Assembly: GCA_965248395.1 (NCBI GenBank)
Contig: OZ252103.1
Coordinates: 558,001-622,000 of the forward strand
Length of the DNA stretch: 64,000 nucleotides
Source: JAAXHH01 sp965248395
GTDB lineage: Bacteria > JAAXHH01
Direction of reading: 5' to 3'
Part shown: positions 17,648 to 30,776 of the stretch, piece after piece
Layout of the letters: each line of letters starts with the position of its first letter
Numbering within the stretch: position 1 is the first letter of the stretch
Program-made: the position numbers and the translations under genes
Notes under the pieces: generated by a model
Database searches by the model: none
What the model was told of the DNA's origin: nothing
Seen by the model: the letters and a program-made list of their open reading frames with translations, nothing else

Positions 17648-17969
17648 CCCCTTGCCTGGTCATTCAGAACTTCCGGTCTCGATATCCTTCGATCCTCCTG
17701 GATTTGCCCGTCACGCAGTCCGCCGAGAGTTCTTCCATCGGCCGGCCGTCGAGTTCGTAGCTGCCCGCCGTGGGCGTGTCCATGCAGCCCAGGATGTTCA
17801 TCAGGGTGGATTTTCCGGACCCGGACTGCCCCATGACGGCCACGTATTCGCCCCGGTTTATAGTGGCGGATACACCCCGGAGCGCGGTAATGCGGTCGTC
17901 TCCCACGGGGAAGGACTTATGCAGGTTTTCGATGGAGATCAGGGACGGGGACCTGATGGAACGATGCAC
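17644..17969 (-). pseudogene. Internally deleted copy of the ABC ATPase
   Basis: The first ~70 codons closely match the intact ATPase at 14522-15223: LISIENLHKSFPVGDDRI, Walker A GQSGSGKST and SYELDGRPMEEL. After EELSAD the copy jumps, out of frame, to a sequence reading GLRDGQIQEDRRISRPEVLN in another frame. That matches the extreme C-terminus of this family (RLRDGLIEEDRR in the intact copy). About 145 codons with the Q-loop, signature and Walker B are gone, so it cannot be an ATPase. In its own frame it ends at 17664. The C-terminal frame ends at 17644. Confidence 0.85.
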
Positions 17970-18042
17970 GACGCCTGCCTGTAACCGGGTGTGTGATTCG
18001 GTTCTATACAGGGATAGTCGTGGTTAGGTGGGAAATCTCGTG
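17967..18042. repeat. Direct repeat, copy B (upstream region of broken ABC ATPase)
   Basis: Matches 15221-15296 with two differences in 76 bases, in the same orientation. It is the upstream region of the internally deleted ATPase copy. Similarity stops abruptly at 18042 on the right. Confidence 0.85.
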
Positions 18043-18060
18043 TATTACTTCACGGTCATT

Positions 18061-19946
18061 TCAACGGTTTTTACCGTTCTTCACCACTTCGATTTCAACG
18101 GTGCCGCTTTCTGTTAAGACCGTGATGTCGTGATTCGCAAGATCGTCAGATTCTCCTACCGACAACGTCATCCAAATTCCGTTGGTTGACCAAGCCACGA
18201 TAGGCAGTAAATCTTTTACCTCTCCATATTTCGCGAGACCGCATATCGTATACATGACCAAGCCGGTAGTTTTGCCGTTTTCATGTCCAAAACCAGGTTA
18301 ATGTCACCGGAAACAGTTCGTACGTAGCAACGGTGTCCATTGTTGCGACGATCCCGATACAGCCGGGTTCGACCATAACGGTTATAGATGGCGATATCTC
18401 CCTCCAGGTCATGCGCATTCAGTTCGGTACACCCGACGTCAATATCCACTCCACCCTTGACGGCTTCGATGATCCCTTCGTTCTGATAGGGATATCATCT
18501 AAACATGTCGTCGTCCAAGCTACAACCTCCATCGCCGTACCCGTACATGCGCTGGAACAGTGAGCCTCCCACACGTACTATTTCCGAAAACATGCTGTTG
18601 AAAAGGTAAACGTCCCGCGTGATTCCGTTCACCTTACAGGTAGTGCAGGAGTAAGCCATAAGCGAGCCATCCAGACCATCGACATTTACCCTATCGGATC
18701 TGAACACCGAGATGTTCATGCCAGCAGGAACGGAAACCGAAACATGGCAGTACGTCGCAGGTCCGTATACTTTGGTGCTATCAGACTGCATCGAACGAAA
18801 TATCTGCTCTACCTTGTCTGATACGGCATCTCTTGTCATTCTTATGGGTCGCGCATCCGAAGCATGCACGGTGATTCGCATCGACTCCCGCAGGCAGTTT
18901 CCAACAGGTTCCGGCAATGGTAGAAACCCATTGATTTCATGCTTCGAATCTGGAAAGGTGTCGACCATTTTGACGCCGGCCCACTTCTCATCGAGCACGC
19001 TGTTGCCCTTCAGATCGCGTTTCCAGTATTTGCTGATAGATTCAGTGTACGGGACGTTATCGGGAAAATAGGACTCAACGCTAAGGAATAATGCTCCGTC
19101 GTGCGGGCCTGATTCCAGGTAATCGTCGACCTGGTCATGTGAAATCTGAATCTCATTTACATTCTTTTGTGCCTCTTCCTCCGTCAGACCCAGCGCGATC
19201 TTCGAACCTTCAATTACAACTTGATCTCCTTCGGTCTGTTTAATGTCGACTTCCGTACTGACGCCGCAATAAAGGACGATGTTTTCCGTGTCTCCCATGT
19301 CTATGGTTTCTTCGAAATCTTCTCTGGCGATCTTGCAAACAACATCCTGGACATCTGCGGTCACATCGATCTGGCTCATGGCAATGGTCTCCTGTTCCTG
19401 GGGCGATAACGCCTCTCTCAGCCGGATTCGGGACTGGTAAAGCCGTCCCCTCGCCGTGGATTCCGGTATGTCCAGAAAGGCGGCGATTTCTTTCAGTGAA
19501 AAACCGGTATAGTAGTACAACGTGACGACTTGGCGGTAATGTCCGGGTAGCTTCTCGACTTCATCCCAAAGCTCGAGATACTCGATGAATTTCCGATGGA
19601 CCTGGTCCGCCAGGAGATACTCATCGCGAACGTTTTCAAACTCCGACCCGACGTGGACCAGGCGGCTGACTTTACTTCGACGGCGCCATTCCTTGCATCG
19701 ATTGACGACGATCCTGTGCAGCCAACTGCCGAAAAAAGACGGATCCTTCAGTTGCGATAACTTGCAAAAGGCTGCAATAAAGGAATCCTGTACCACATCC
19801 TCGGCGTCTGTTCTGTCTCGAAGAAAACCCATGGCCACGGCGAATGCGGCGTTCTGGTACCGTCGGACTAATGGCTCGAAAGCGTTAACGTTTCCCTGCA
19901 GGCATAGCCGGACGTTATATGTGTCGTCAATCGTCGATGTCGTCAT
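18061..19946 (-). pseudogene. ECF sigma factor fused to DUF4097-like domain, frame broken twice
   Basis: The first open frame (19946-18495, 483 codons) starts with an ECF sigma factor. Region 2 reads TDAEDVVQDSFIAAF with GSWLHRIVVNRCKEWRRR. Region 4 reads LPGHYRQVVTLYYYTGFSLK followed by EIAAFLDIPESTARGRLYQS. About 300 residues follow, ending in DUF4097/adhesin-like beta repeats (VSVSVPAGMNISVFRSDRVN, then VDGLDGSLMAYS). After an in-frame TGA (18497-18495) the same frame continues with the same repeat style (GGVDIDVGCTELNAHDLEGD, then VRTVSGDINLVLDM). Near 18230-18260 it must shift frame to reach HDITVLTESGTVEIEV and the stop at 18061. The sigma part could still be made. Base composition is AT-richer than the flanks. 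Confidence 0.75.
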
Positions 19947-20133
19947 AGGGTCTCTGATTTGCTCAATTAATGTGTATGGTTACGTAGTGTATGACGTCTC
20001 TCAGTCCCCAAAGATCAAAACATTCAATCTTTGGACTGAATACCCTTCAACTGTATTTGACGGAAACAGGACGACCGGGTTGCCAAGGTAACCAAAGGTA
20101 CCATAAGAGAGCCTATCACACACCACCGAATCA

Positions 20134-20161
20134 TTGACAGCGAGCCCTTAATTCTTATATT
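20134..20161 (+). promoter_or_regulatory. Sigma70-type promoter for redoxin gene
   Basis: TTGACA (20134-20139), a 16-base spacer, and TATATT (20156-20161), about 80 bases before the ATG at 20243. The gap 19947-20242 otherwise holds only divergent upstream sequence. Confidence 0.55.
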
Positions 20162-20242
20162 CTATATTAGTAGTACATGCTGAATACGAATCACTGACTG
20201 TGTCTGATATCATTCGAAGTTCAACCTGTACGGGAGTGGAAC

Positions 20243-20737
20243 ATGGCGTTCTTGGAAGCCGGGGACGCGGCCCCGGAAGTCACGCTGGAAGACGCAGAAG
20301 GCCAGTCGCAGTCGCTGGGAGACCTGTCGAACGGCGGTTGGTTGTTGGCAGCTTTCTACAAGGTAGGCTGCGGGACCTGTAAGTTCAGTGCCCCCTATTT
20401 CGAAAAGATCCACCAGGCGTACGGCGGCAAGGCGGGGTTCCTGGTAGTGGGCGTCTCGCAGGACACGCCGGAGGACACGCGGGCGTTCATGGACGAACAC
20501 GGCGCGTCTTTTCCCAACGTGTACGACACGACCCACTGGGCTTCCGCGGACTACGGTCTGACGAACGTGCCAACCTGGTTTCTTATCGACGAAGGCGGCG
20601 GAATACTGGATAGCAATACCGGCTTCTGCCGAACCGACCTGAACGACCTGTCGGAGATCATCGCGGGACATCTCGGCGAGGAGGCCGTGGTCATTTCTCC
20701 GGGGGACGACGGGGCGCCCGAAATGAAACCTGGATGA
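20243..20737 (+). CDS. Thioredoxin-fold redoxin (AhpC/TlpA-like)
   Basis: 164 residues from ATG after a GGAG Shine-Dalgarno, no signal peptide, so probably cytoplasmic. The strand LLAAFYKVGCGTCKFSAPYF carries the CxxC at Cys43/Cys46. VVGVSQDTPEDTRAF and the cis-Pro loop LTNVPTWFLIDEGG follow. The family is AhpC/TSA-type redoxin, and thiol-disulfide exchange or peroxide reduction is likely. It differs from the cysteine-free relative at 15429. It precedes lipA on the same strand by about 230 bases. Confidence 0.85.
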   Translation: MAFLEAGDAAPEVTLEDAEGQSQSLGDLSNGGWLLAAFYKVGCGTCKFSAPYFEKIHQAYGGKAGFLVVGVSQDTPEDTRAFMDEHGASFPNVYDTTHWASADYGLTNVPTWFLIDEGGGILDSNTGFCRTDLNDLSEIIAGHLGEEAVVISPGDDGAPEMKPG

Positions 20738-20750
20738 GGCTCCAAGCAAC

Positions 20751-20767
20751 CGGTCGAGCCTCGACCG
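20751..20767. other. 17-bp palindrome between redoxin gene and lipA
   Basis: CGGTCGAG C CTCGACCG is a perfect inverted repeat with a single central base, just after the redoxin stop. A GAGGCTC/GAGCCTC pair overlaps it, so alternative hairpins are possible. There is no T-run. The remainder of 20738-20969 shows no gene. Confidence 0.35.
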
Positions 20768-20969
20768 TAACCCGTTCATAAGAATTCACACATGGATGGC
20801 GGCCATTCCGGCGCGGAAGGACTGTTACCGGCGCCGGAGGGTCGCTTTTTGTTCCCGAAAATCCATGGAAACCGGCGCGGTGGCTACATAACGGTCGCGT
20901 CTTCTACGAATCCGAATCACACAGCGCCTGTGAACCACGCGTATCACCATTGAACCCGACCAGGGAAAC

Positions 20970-21953
20970 ATGAAAGATCCGACCACATCCCATATCCCCA
21001 AGCCCCCGTGGCTCAAGGTACGCCTCAAGCAGGGGCCGAATTTCCGGGAACTGAAGCGGCTGGTCCAGGACAACCGGCTCCATACTATCTGCGAAAGCGC
21101 CCAGTGCCCCAATATCTGGGAATGCTGGGAGCAGCGCACCGCCACTTTCATGATCCTGGGCGACATTTGCACGCGAAGCTGCGGGTTCTGCGCGGTGAAG
21201 ACCGGCCGTCCGGAAAAGGGACTGGATTGGGACGAGCCCGAGCGCGTGGCCAGGGCCGTAGAGAAGCTGGGACTGCGGTTCGTCGTGGTCACTTCCGTCA
21301 ACCGGGACGAGAGGGCCGATGGCGGCGCGCCTATCTTCGCGGAAACGATTCGGGCCATTCGACGGCGGTGTCCGGGCGTGGGTGTGGAAGTGCTCATCCC
21401 GGATTTCAAGGGCTCTGAAGCCGCGCTGTCGACCGTACTCGACGCCCGTCCGGACCTGCTGAACCACAACATGGAAACCGTTCCGGACCTTTACCGGACC
21501 GTGCGGCCCCAGGCGCGGTACGACCAATCCCTCGAACTGCTCGAGCGCGCGAAGGCGCGCGGCGCGAAGACCAAGACAGGCATCATGGTCGGGCTCGGCG
21601 AAACCGAAGAAGCCGTCCTTGCCCTGATGGGCGACGTGGCCGCGGTAAACTGCGACATTTTCACGGTGGGACAGTACCTGCAGCCGACGAAGAAACATCT
21701 CCCGGTACGCAAGCACTATCATCCGGACGAATTCAACCGTTTCAAGCGGCTTGGGGAGGAAATCGGCATCCCCCACGTGGAGTCCGGTCCCCTGGTCCGC
21801 AGTTCCTACCACGCGGCCGACCAGGCGGACAACGTCAACAACGCGCGACCGGGCACCGGGAATGGCGCGAATCACGGAGCCGTCAACGACGCGCACCCTG
21901 CGGACGGGAACGGATTGCTGTCCATAGAACCGCTCGGAAGCCCGCCGGTATAG
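20970..21953 (+). CDS. lipA: Lipoyl synthase LipA
   Basis: 327 residues. This radical-SAM enzyme inserts two sulfurs into protein-bound octanoyl groups of lipoyl domains. The auxiliary cluster cysteines are in CESAQCPNIWEC (Cys41, 46, 52) and the radical-SAM cluster in CTRSCGFC (Cys67, 71, 74). The C-terminal VRSSYHAADQ segment carrying the conserved serine is present. After it comes a family-atypical tail of about 40 residues rich in Asn, Ala and Gly. No lipB or dehydrogenase subunit is in the window. Confidence 0.95.
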   Translation: MKDPTTSHIPKPPWLKVRLKQGPNFRELKRLVQDNRLHTICESAQCPNIWECWEQRTATFMILGDICTRSCGFCAVKTGRPEKGLDWDEPERVARAVEKLGLRFVVVTSVNRDERADGGAPIFAETIRAIRRRCPGVGVEVLIPDFKGSEAALSTVLDARPDLLNHNMETVPDLYRTVRPQARYDQSLELLERAKARGAKTKTGIMVGLGETEEAVLALMGDVAAVNCDIFTVGQYLQPTKKHLPVRKHYHPDEFNRFKRLGEEIGIPHVESGPLVRSSYHAADQADNVNNARPGTGNGANHGAVNDAHPADGNGLLSIEPLGSPPV

Positions 21954-22124
21954 GCCTGCCTTTGCCTGTCGACACGCCGTTGAAGCGGTAAAGCACGAAC
22001 TCCCGCTGCCCGTCAGCGCTGGCCGGCGTGGTCGTGAGTTGGTGCGTTCTACGGTCCGCCGATACCGGGGCGTGGTGTCCAGAATGAGCGTGTTTGGTCG
22101 ACAGGATCTTTTTATAAAAACATG
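21954..22124. other. Gene-free stretch between lipA and the rRNA promoter
   Basis: No credible ORF, tRNA or terminator with a T-run. It contains a distant inverted pair CACGCCG / CGGCGTG. Nothing more can be supported. Confidence 0.5.
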
Positions 22125-22153
22125 TTGACTTCATATACCCGCCCGTGTATCTT
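22125..22153 (+). promoter_or_regulatory. rRNA operon promoter
   Basis: TTGACT (22125-22130), a 17-base spacer, and TATCTT (22148-22153), about 125 bases before the 16S gene. An AT-rich stretch (TTTTTATAAAAA) just upstream could act as an UP element. Confidence 0.65.
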
Positions 22154-22176
22154 GGCAAGGTTGCAGTAAGAAACAC

Positions 22177-22187
22177 GATCTTTGAAA
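22177..22187 (+). promoter_or_regulatory. boxA-like antitermination site in rRNA leader
   Basis: GATCTTTGAAA resembles the boxA core GCTCTTTGACA that recruits NusB/S10. A better match occurs in the 16S-23S spacer. A GC hairpin (22226-22246, CTCTCCGG/CCGGAGAG) follows in the leader. Confidence 0.45.
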
Positions 22188-22278
22188 ACATGGCAGCGTG
22201 CATGTCCTATGTCGTCTGACAAGAGCTCTCCGGGACGACCGGAGAGTTCACAGATGTATAGTTAAGATCGGACTTTTC

Positions 22279-23841
<1,563 letters not shown>

Positions 23842-23910
23842 AGAGTTTTTGAAACTCGAGGTCGACTTGTCCGACGCACGGCGTGCACGCTGTCATGTCT
23901 TTGAAGTGGG

Positions 23911-23987
<77 letters not shown>

Positions 23988-23997
23988 TCTGGAGGCC

Positions 23998-24070
23998 GGG
24001 GATATAGCTCAGCTGGGAGAGCGCCGGCTTTGCAAGCCGGAGGTCACCGGTTCGATCCCGGTTATCTCCA
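23998..24070 (+). tRNA. tRNA-Ala (TGC)
   Basis: Acceptor GGGGATA pairs with TATCTCC (one G-T pair), the anticodon TGC is at 24031-24033, and the T arm has GGTTCGATCCC. CCA is not encoded, unlike the neighbouring tRNA-Ile. Ile-Ala spacers are common in bacterial rRNA operons. Confidence 0.96.
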
Positions 24071-24098
24071 CTGGGGCACGCAAGCGTAAGACGGTGCC

Positions 24099-24112
24099 CG
24101 CTCTTTGACAAT
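24099..24112 (+). promoter_or_regulatory. boxA antitermination site before 23S
   Basis: CGCTCTTTGACAAT closely matches the bacterial boxA consensus and lies about 60 bases before the 23S 5' end, its usual place. A GGGCAC/GTGCCC hairpin precedes it. Confidence 0.65.
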
Positions 24113-24173
24113 TACATAGGAATGACGGGAACGGCGTTGTAACATCGGAGCACTCAAGCACAGTAGCATTGTT

Positions 24174-27242
<3,069 letters not shown>

Positions 27243-27295
27243 TGCTCCATGATACATCGTCGTTCTCTCATTCCTTGTAATTGCATTACATTTCT

Positions 27296-27413
27296 TCCGG
27301 TGGCGATAGCGGAGGGGAAACACCTCTTCCCATTCCGAACAGAGTAGTTAAGCCCTCTTGCGCCGATGGTACTGCTTGGGTGACCTTGTGGGAGAGTAGG
27401 ACGCTGCCGGGGG
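27296..27413 (+). rRNA. rrf: 5S ribosomal RNA
   Basis: About 118 bases. Terminal stem TCCGGTGGC with GCTGCCGGGGGA, the loop CCATTCCGAACAGAGTAGTT, and the 3' domain GGGAGAGTAGGACGCTGCC. It closes the rRNA operon and is followed directly by a terminator. Confidence 0.92.
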
Positions 27414-27420
27414 ATTCTTG

Positions 27421-27457
27421 AAAGGCGCTCGATTTATTTCGGGCGCCTTTTTTATTT
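27421..27457 (+). terminator. Intrinsic terminator of the rRNA operon
   Basis: Strong hairpin AAGGCGCTCGA / TTCGGGCGCCTT (one T-G pair) with a short AT loop, then a run of six to seven T. Confidence 0.92.
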
Positions 27458-27461
27458 GGCC

Positions 27462-27490
27462 GCTTCCGGGCAGTTGTTTAATCCGGAAGC
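27462..27490. other. Inverted repeat between rRNA terminator and EF-G promoter
   Basis: GCTTCCGG (27462-27469) and CCGGAAGC (27483-27490) form a perfect 8-bp inverted repeat with a 13-base loop. There is no T-run. It ends 14 bases before the -35 box of the next gene, so it could be an operator. Confidence 0.35.
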
Positions 27491-27504
27491 CCGGTCCGAA
27501 ATGC

Positions 27505-27533
27505 TTGACAGCAAACGGGGCTGCCCGTAACAT
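27505..27533 (+). promoter_or_regulatory. Promoter of the EF-G-like gene
   Basis: TTGACA (27505-27510), a 17-base spacer, and TAACAT (27528-27533), giving a leader of about 75 bases. Confidence 0.55.
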
Positions 27534-27617
27534 ATTAAAGTTTTTCCCGGTATATTGCCCATCGAATCGAAATCGTATAGAGGTGGTCGGAAACAGTCCT
27601 GAAGAGGAGGGGTGTTC

Positions 27618-29696
27618 GTGAAGGAATATCTCATCGAAATCATCAGAAACCTATGCCTTGCGGGCCATGGCGGGAGCGGTAAAACCTCCCTTGCGGAGGC
27701 CATTCTCTTTAATTCCGGCGTCACGAACCGGCTCGGCAGCGTGGACGATGGCAACACGATATCCGACTACCGCGAGGAAGAGATCGAACACCGTATTTCC
27801 ATGAACCTCACCCCCCTTCACTGCGAGTGGAACGACCACAATCTCCACGTGATCGACACCCCGGGATATTCCGACTTCACCAGCGAAGTGCATTGCGCGA
27901 TGCGCGTTACGGACAACGTGGCCATCGTGGTCAAGGCCATCGAAGGCGTCGAAGTGGAGACGGAACACGCGTGGGAATACGCGGACCAATACGGCCTGCC
28001 CCGCATGGTGGTGGTGAATCATCTGGACAAGGAGCACGCCGACTTCTATGACGTGCTGGGCCGCATACAGGAACGATTCGGCACGCAGGCCTTCCCCCTT
28101 CAGATTCCGATCGGCGAAGGAGAAGGGCTTTCGGGCGTCATCGACCTCGTCGCCATGGAAGCGGTAAACTATGAAGACGGCGGCAAAGGCAACCGATCCG
28201 AGATTCCCGCCGACCTCGCCGACCGGGCGGAAGAATACCGCGAAAAACTGATGGAAGCGGTGGCGGAATCCAACGATGAACTTCTGGAGGTTTACTTCGA
28301 AGAAGGCGCGTTAACCGATGAGCAACTCGTGGCAGGGCTGCGCAAGGGCGTGGAGGACGGTGCCATATTCCCCGTCCTGGCGATATCCGCCACGCGGAAT
28401 ATAGGAGTCACCGGTTTGATGGACGCGGCCGTCACATACATGGTGTCACCGGACAAACGGCCGCCGGTATCGGCGGCCCGTTCAGGAGACGGTGAGGAAG
28501 TCGCCCTGGGACCGGATCCTTCAGGACCCCTGGCCGCCCTGGTGTTCAAGACGGTTTCGGAGGCCCATATCGGGGAACTAACCTATTTCCGGGTATATTC
28601 CGGCGAGATCAAGCACGGCGGAGACGTGTACAACACGACCAAGAACACGTCGGAACGGTTCGGGCAGATCTACCAGACGAACGGCCACGAACGGAAGGAA
28701 ATGAACGTCATACGCGCGGGAGAAATCGGGGCGACCGTGAAACTGAAAGACACCCACACCGGCGACGCCCTGTGTACGAGACAGAGAGCATTTGACCTGG
28801 AATGGGTGAAGTTCTCCGAGCCGGTCGCGAACGTGGCCGTCCTGCCGAAAAGCAAGGATGACGAGGAAAAGATCAGCATGGGCCTTGCCCGGCTGCACGA
28901 GGAGGACCCCTCCTTTATCTTTCAGTACAACAGCGAAATAAGGCAACTGATCCTGGCCGGTGCCGGTGAAATGCATCTGGACCTGATCGTCGAACGGCTC
29001 AGCCGCCGTTTCGGCGTGGAGGTGGAGATGGTGCAGCCACGCATCCCGTACCGCGAGGCGATAAAGGGCAAGTCAGAGGCCCATGGCCGGTTCAAACGGC
29101 AGAGCGGAGGACGTGGACAATACGGCGATGTCTGGCTGCGCGTCGAACCCCGGCCGAGGGGAGAGGGCTACGAATTCGACAACGGCATCGTCGGGGGCGT
29201 GGTACCCAGCCGGTTCATTCCGGCCGTGGACAAGGGCATTCAGGAGGCCATGGTGGAAGGCGTGGTCGCCAAGTATCCCGTGGTCGACCTGAAGGCGACG
29301 CTCTACGATGGCTCCTACCATACAGTCGACTCCTCCGAAATGGCGTTCAAGGTCGCCGCGTCCATGGGGTTCAAGAAGGCCTTCATGGATGCCAGGCCCG
29401 TGCTGCTGGAACCGATCTACGAAGTGGACGTGGTCGTTCCCGAAGATTATATGGGCGACGTCATGGGCGATCTTTCCAGCCGGCGCGGACGCATCCTGGG
29501 CATGTCGCCCAGGGGCAGCAACCAGGTGGTGCGGGCAGAAGTGCCCCTTGCCGAACTGTACAGGTATTCGACCGTGTTGCGGTCTATTACGCACGGGCGC
29601 GGCAGCCACGCACGAAGATTCATCCGCTACGAGGACATGCCGAAGGAAATCGAAAACAAGGTCATTGAAGAGTCCAAGGCCCTGGAAGAGGAATAA
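27618..29696 (+). CDS. Elongation factor G-like GTPase (EF-G paralogue type)
   Basis: About 692 residues. A GTG at 27612 also opens the frame but lies one base from the GGAGG. The GTG at 27618 is at correct spacing and is chosen. G1 reads GHGGSGKT, G3 DTPGYSDF and G4 NHLDKE, all differing from canonical EF-G (AHIDAGKTT, DTPGH, NKMD) and typical of the EF-G2/FusA2-like paralogue group. Domains II-V are present, with SGGRGQYGDVWLRVEP and YMGDVMGDLSSRRGRILGM. It is probably a translational GTPase, but translocation activity in place of canonical EF-G cannot be assumed. No rpsL, rpsG or tuf is adjacent. Confidence 0.85.
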   Translation: MKEYLIEIIRNLCLAGHGGSGKTSLAEAILFNSGVTNRLGSVDDGNTISDYREEEIEHRISMNLTPLHCEWNDHNLHVIDTPGYSDFTSEVHCAMRVTDNVAIVVKAIEGVEVETEHAWEYADQYGLPRMVVVNHLDKEHADFYDVLGRIQERFGTQAFPLQIPIGEGEGLSGVIDLVAMEAVNYEDGGKGNRSEIPADLADRAEEYREKLMEAVAESNDELLEVYFEEGALTDEQLVAGLRKGVEDGAIFPVLAISATRNIGVTGLMDAAVTYMVSPDKRPPVSAARSGDGEEVALGPDPSGPLAALVFKTVSEAHIGELTYFRVYSGEIKHGGDVYNTTKNTSERFGQIYQTNGHERKEMNVIRAGEIGATVKLKDTHTGDALCTRQRAFDLEWVKFSEPVANVAVLPKSKDDEEKISMGLARLHEEDPSFIFQYNSEIRQLILAGAGEMHLDLIVERLSRRFGVEVEMVQPRIPYREAIKGKSEAHGRFKRQSGGRGQYGDVWLRVEPRPRGEGYEFDNGIVGGVVPSRFIPAVDKGIQEAMVEGVVAKYPVVDLKATLYDGSYHTVDSSEMAFKVAASMGFKKAFMDARPVLLEPIYEVDVVVPEDYMGDVMGDLSSRRGRILGMSPRGSNQVVRAEVPLAELYRYSTVLRSITHGRGSHARRFIRYEDMPKEIENKVIEESKALEEE

Positions 29697-29765
29697 CGTC
29701 CGCATAACGGCACAGCGCGAACGAGCATAGTGGGAAGTGCATGTCGCCGGGAGAAGCGTGGATAC

Positions 29766-30746
29766 ATGGAACCGTTACTGAAGGTTGAAAATCTCTCGAC
29801 GCACTTCTTTACACGCGGCGGCGCGGTACGTGCCGTGGACGACGTAAGTTTTGAAGTCGCAGAAGGCGAAACGCTGGGCATCGTGGGGGAAAGCGGTTGT
29901 GGGAAAAGCGCAACGGTCTTGTCCGTCATGGGTCTCATCCCGACTCCTCCGGGTCGTATCGTCAACGGCAACATCCTTTTCAGACCCGACGCGGACAGCC
30001 CGGCGGTGGACCTCCGCACCGTCTCCGAGTCCGAGATGCAGAAGATACGAGGCAATATCGTCTCCATGGTGTTCCAGGATCCGATGACGTCCCTCAATCC
30101 GGTGCTGACCATCGGATGGCAACTCAGGGAGCCCCTGCAGCTCCATCTCGGCATGGACAAGAAAGAGGCGACGGACCGCAGCATCGAACTGCTGCAGATG
30201 GTCAATATCCCGAGTCCCGGGCAGCGCCTCAACGACTACCCCCACCAGTTCAGCGGGGGGATGAGGCAGCGCGTGATGATCGCCATGGCCATCGCGTGCA
30301 ACCCGAAACTGCTCATCGCCGACGAGCCGACCACGGCGCTGGACGTCACCATACAGGCGCAGATCCTGGAACTGTTGATGAAGCTCCAGGATGAACTGAA
30401 CATGTCCGTCGTCATCATTACTCACGATCTGGGCGTGGTCGGCGAGGTGTGTGACCGGGTGAACGTCATGTACGCAGGGCAGATCATCGAGTCCGGGCCG
30501 GTGGACGCGCTGCTCGACGATCCCAAGCACCCCTATACCCACGGCCTGCTCCAGTCCGTGCCCAAACTCGGCCCCTCGGTTAAAGACCGCATGGAACCCA
30601 TAGACGGGGTGCCGCCGAACCTGATCGCCCTGCCGCCCGGCTGCCGGTTCGCCCCGCGATGTCCCAGCCGTTTCGACCGGTGCGAGGTCGATCCGTTGTT
30701 GAAAGACGTGGCGCGGGAACACGAATGCGCCTGCTGGCTTTATTGA
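29766..30746 (+). CDS. Oligopeptide/dipeptide ABC transporter ATPase (OppD/DppD type)
   Basis: 326 residues from the ATG at 29766 (MEPLLKVENL), although the frame is open 36 bases further upstream. Walker A is GESGCGKS (41-48), the signature FSGGMRQRVMIAMA, Walker B LLIADEPTTALD. The C-terminal oligo_HPY segment has CRFAPRCPSRFDRC, a cysteine pattern seen in this family (some bind Fe-S). It powers uptake of peptides, nickel or sugars through DppB/C-type permeases, which are absent here. It is followed after 30 bases by its usual partner. Confidence 0.93.
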   Translation: MEPLLKVENLSTHFFTRGGAVRAVDDVSFEVAEGETLGIVGESGCGKSATVLSVMGLIPTPPGRIVNGNILFRPDADSPAVDLRTVSESEMQKIRGNIVSMVFQDPMTSLNPVLTIGWQLREPLQLHLGMDKKEATDRSIELLQMVNIPSPGQRLNDYPHQFSGGMRQRVMIAMAIACNPKLLIADEPTTALDVTIQAQILELLMKLQDELNMSVVIITHDLGVVGEVCDRVNVMYAGQIIESGPVDALLDDPKHPYTHGLLQSVPKLGPSVKDRMEPIDGVPPNLIALPPGCRFAPRCPSRFDRCEVDPLLKDVAREHECACWLY

Positions 30747-30776
30747 CGCCGGCCGCATTCCATCCAGGAGGACGCG

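Noticed and set aside
18495..18497. TGA read as selenocysteine
   Set aside because: No SECIS-like hairpin or redox motif at this site, and a further frameshift downstream indicates decay.
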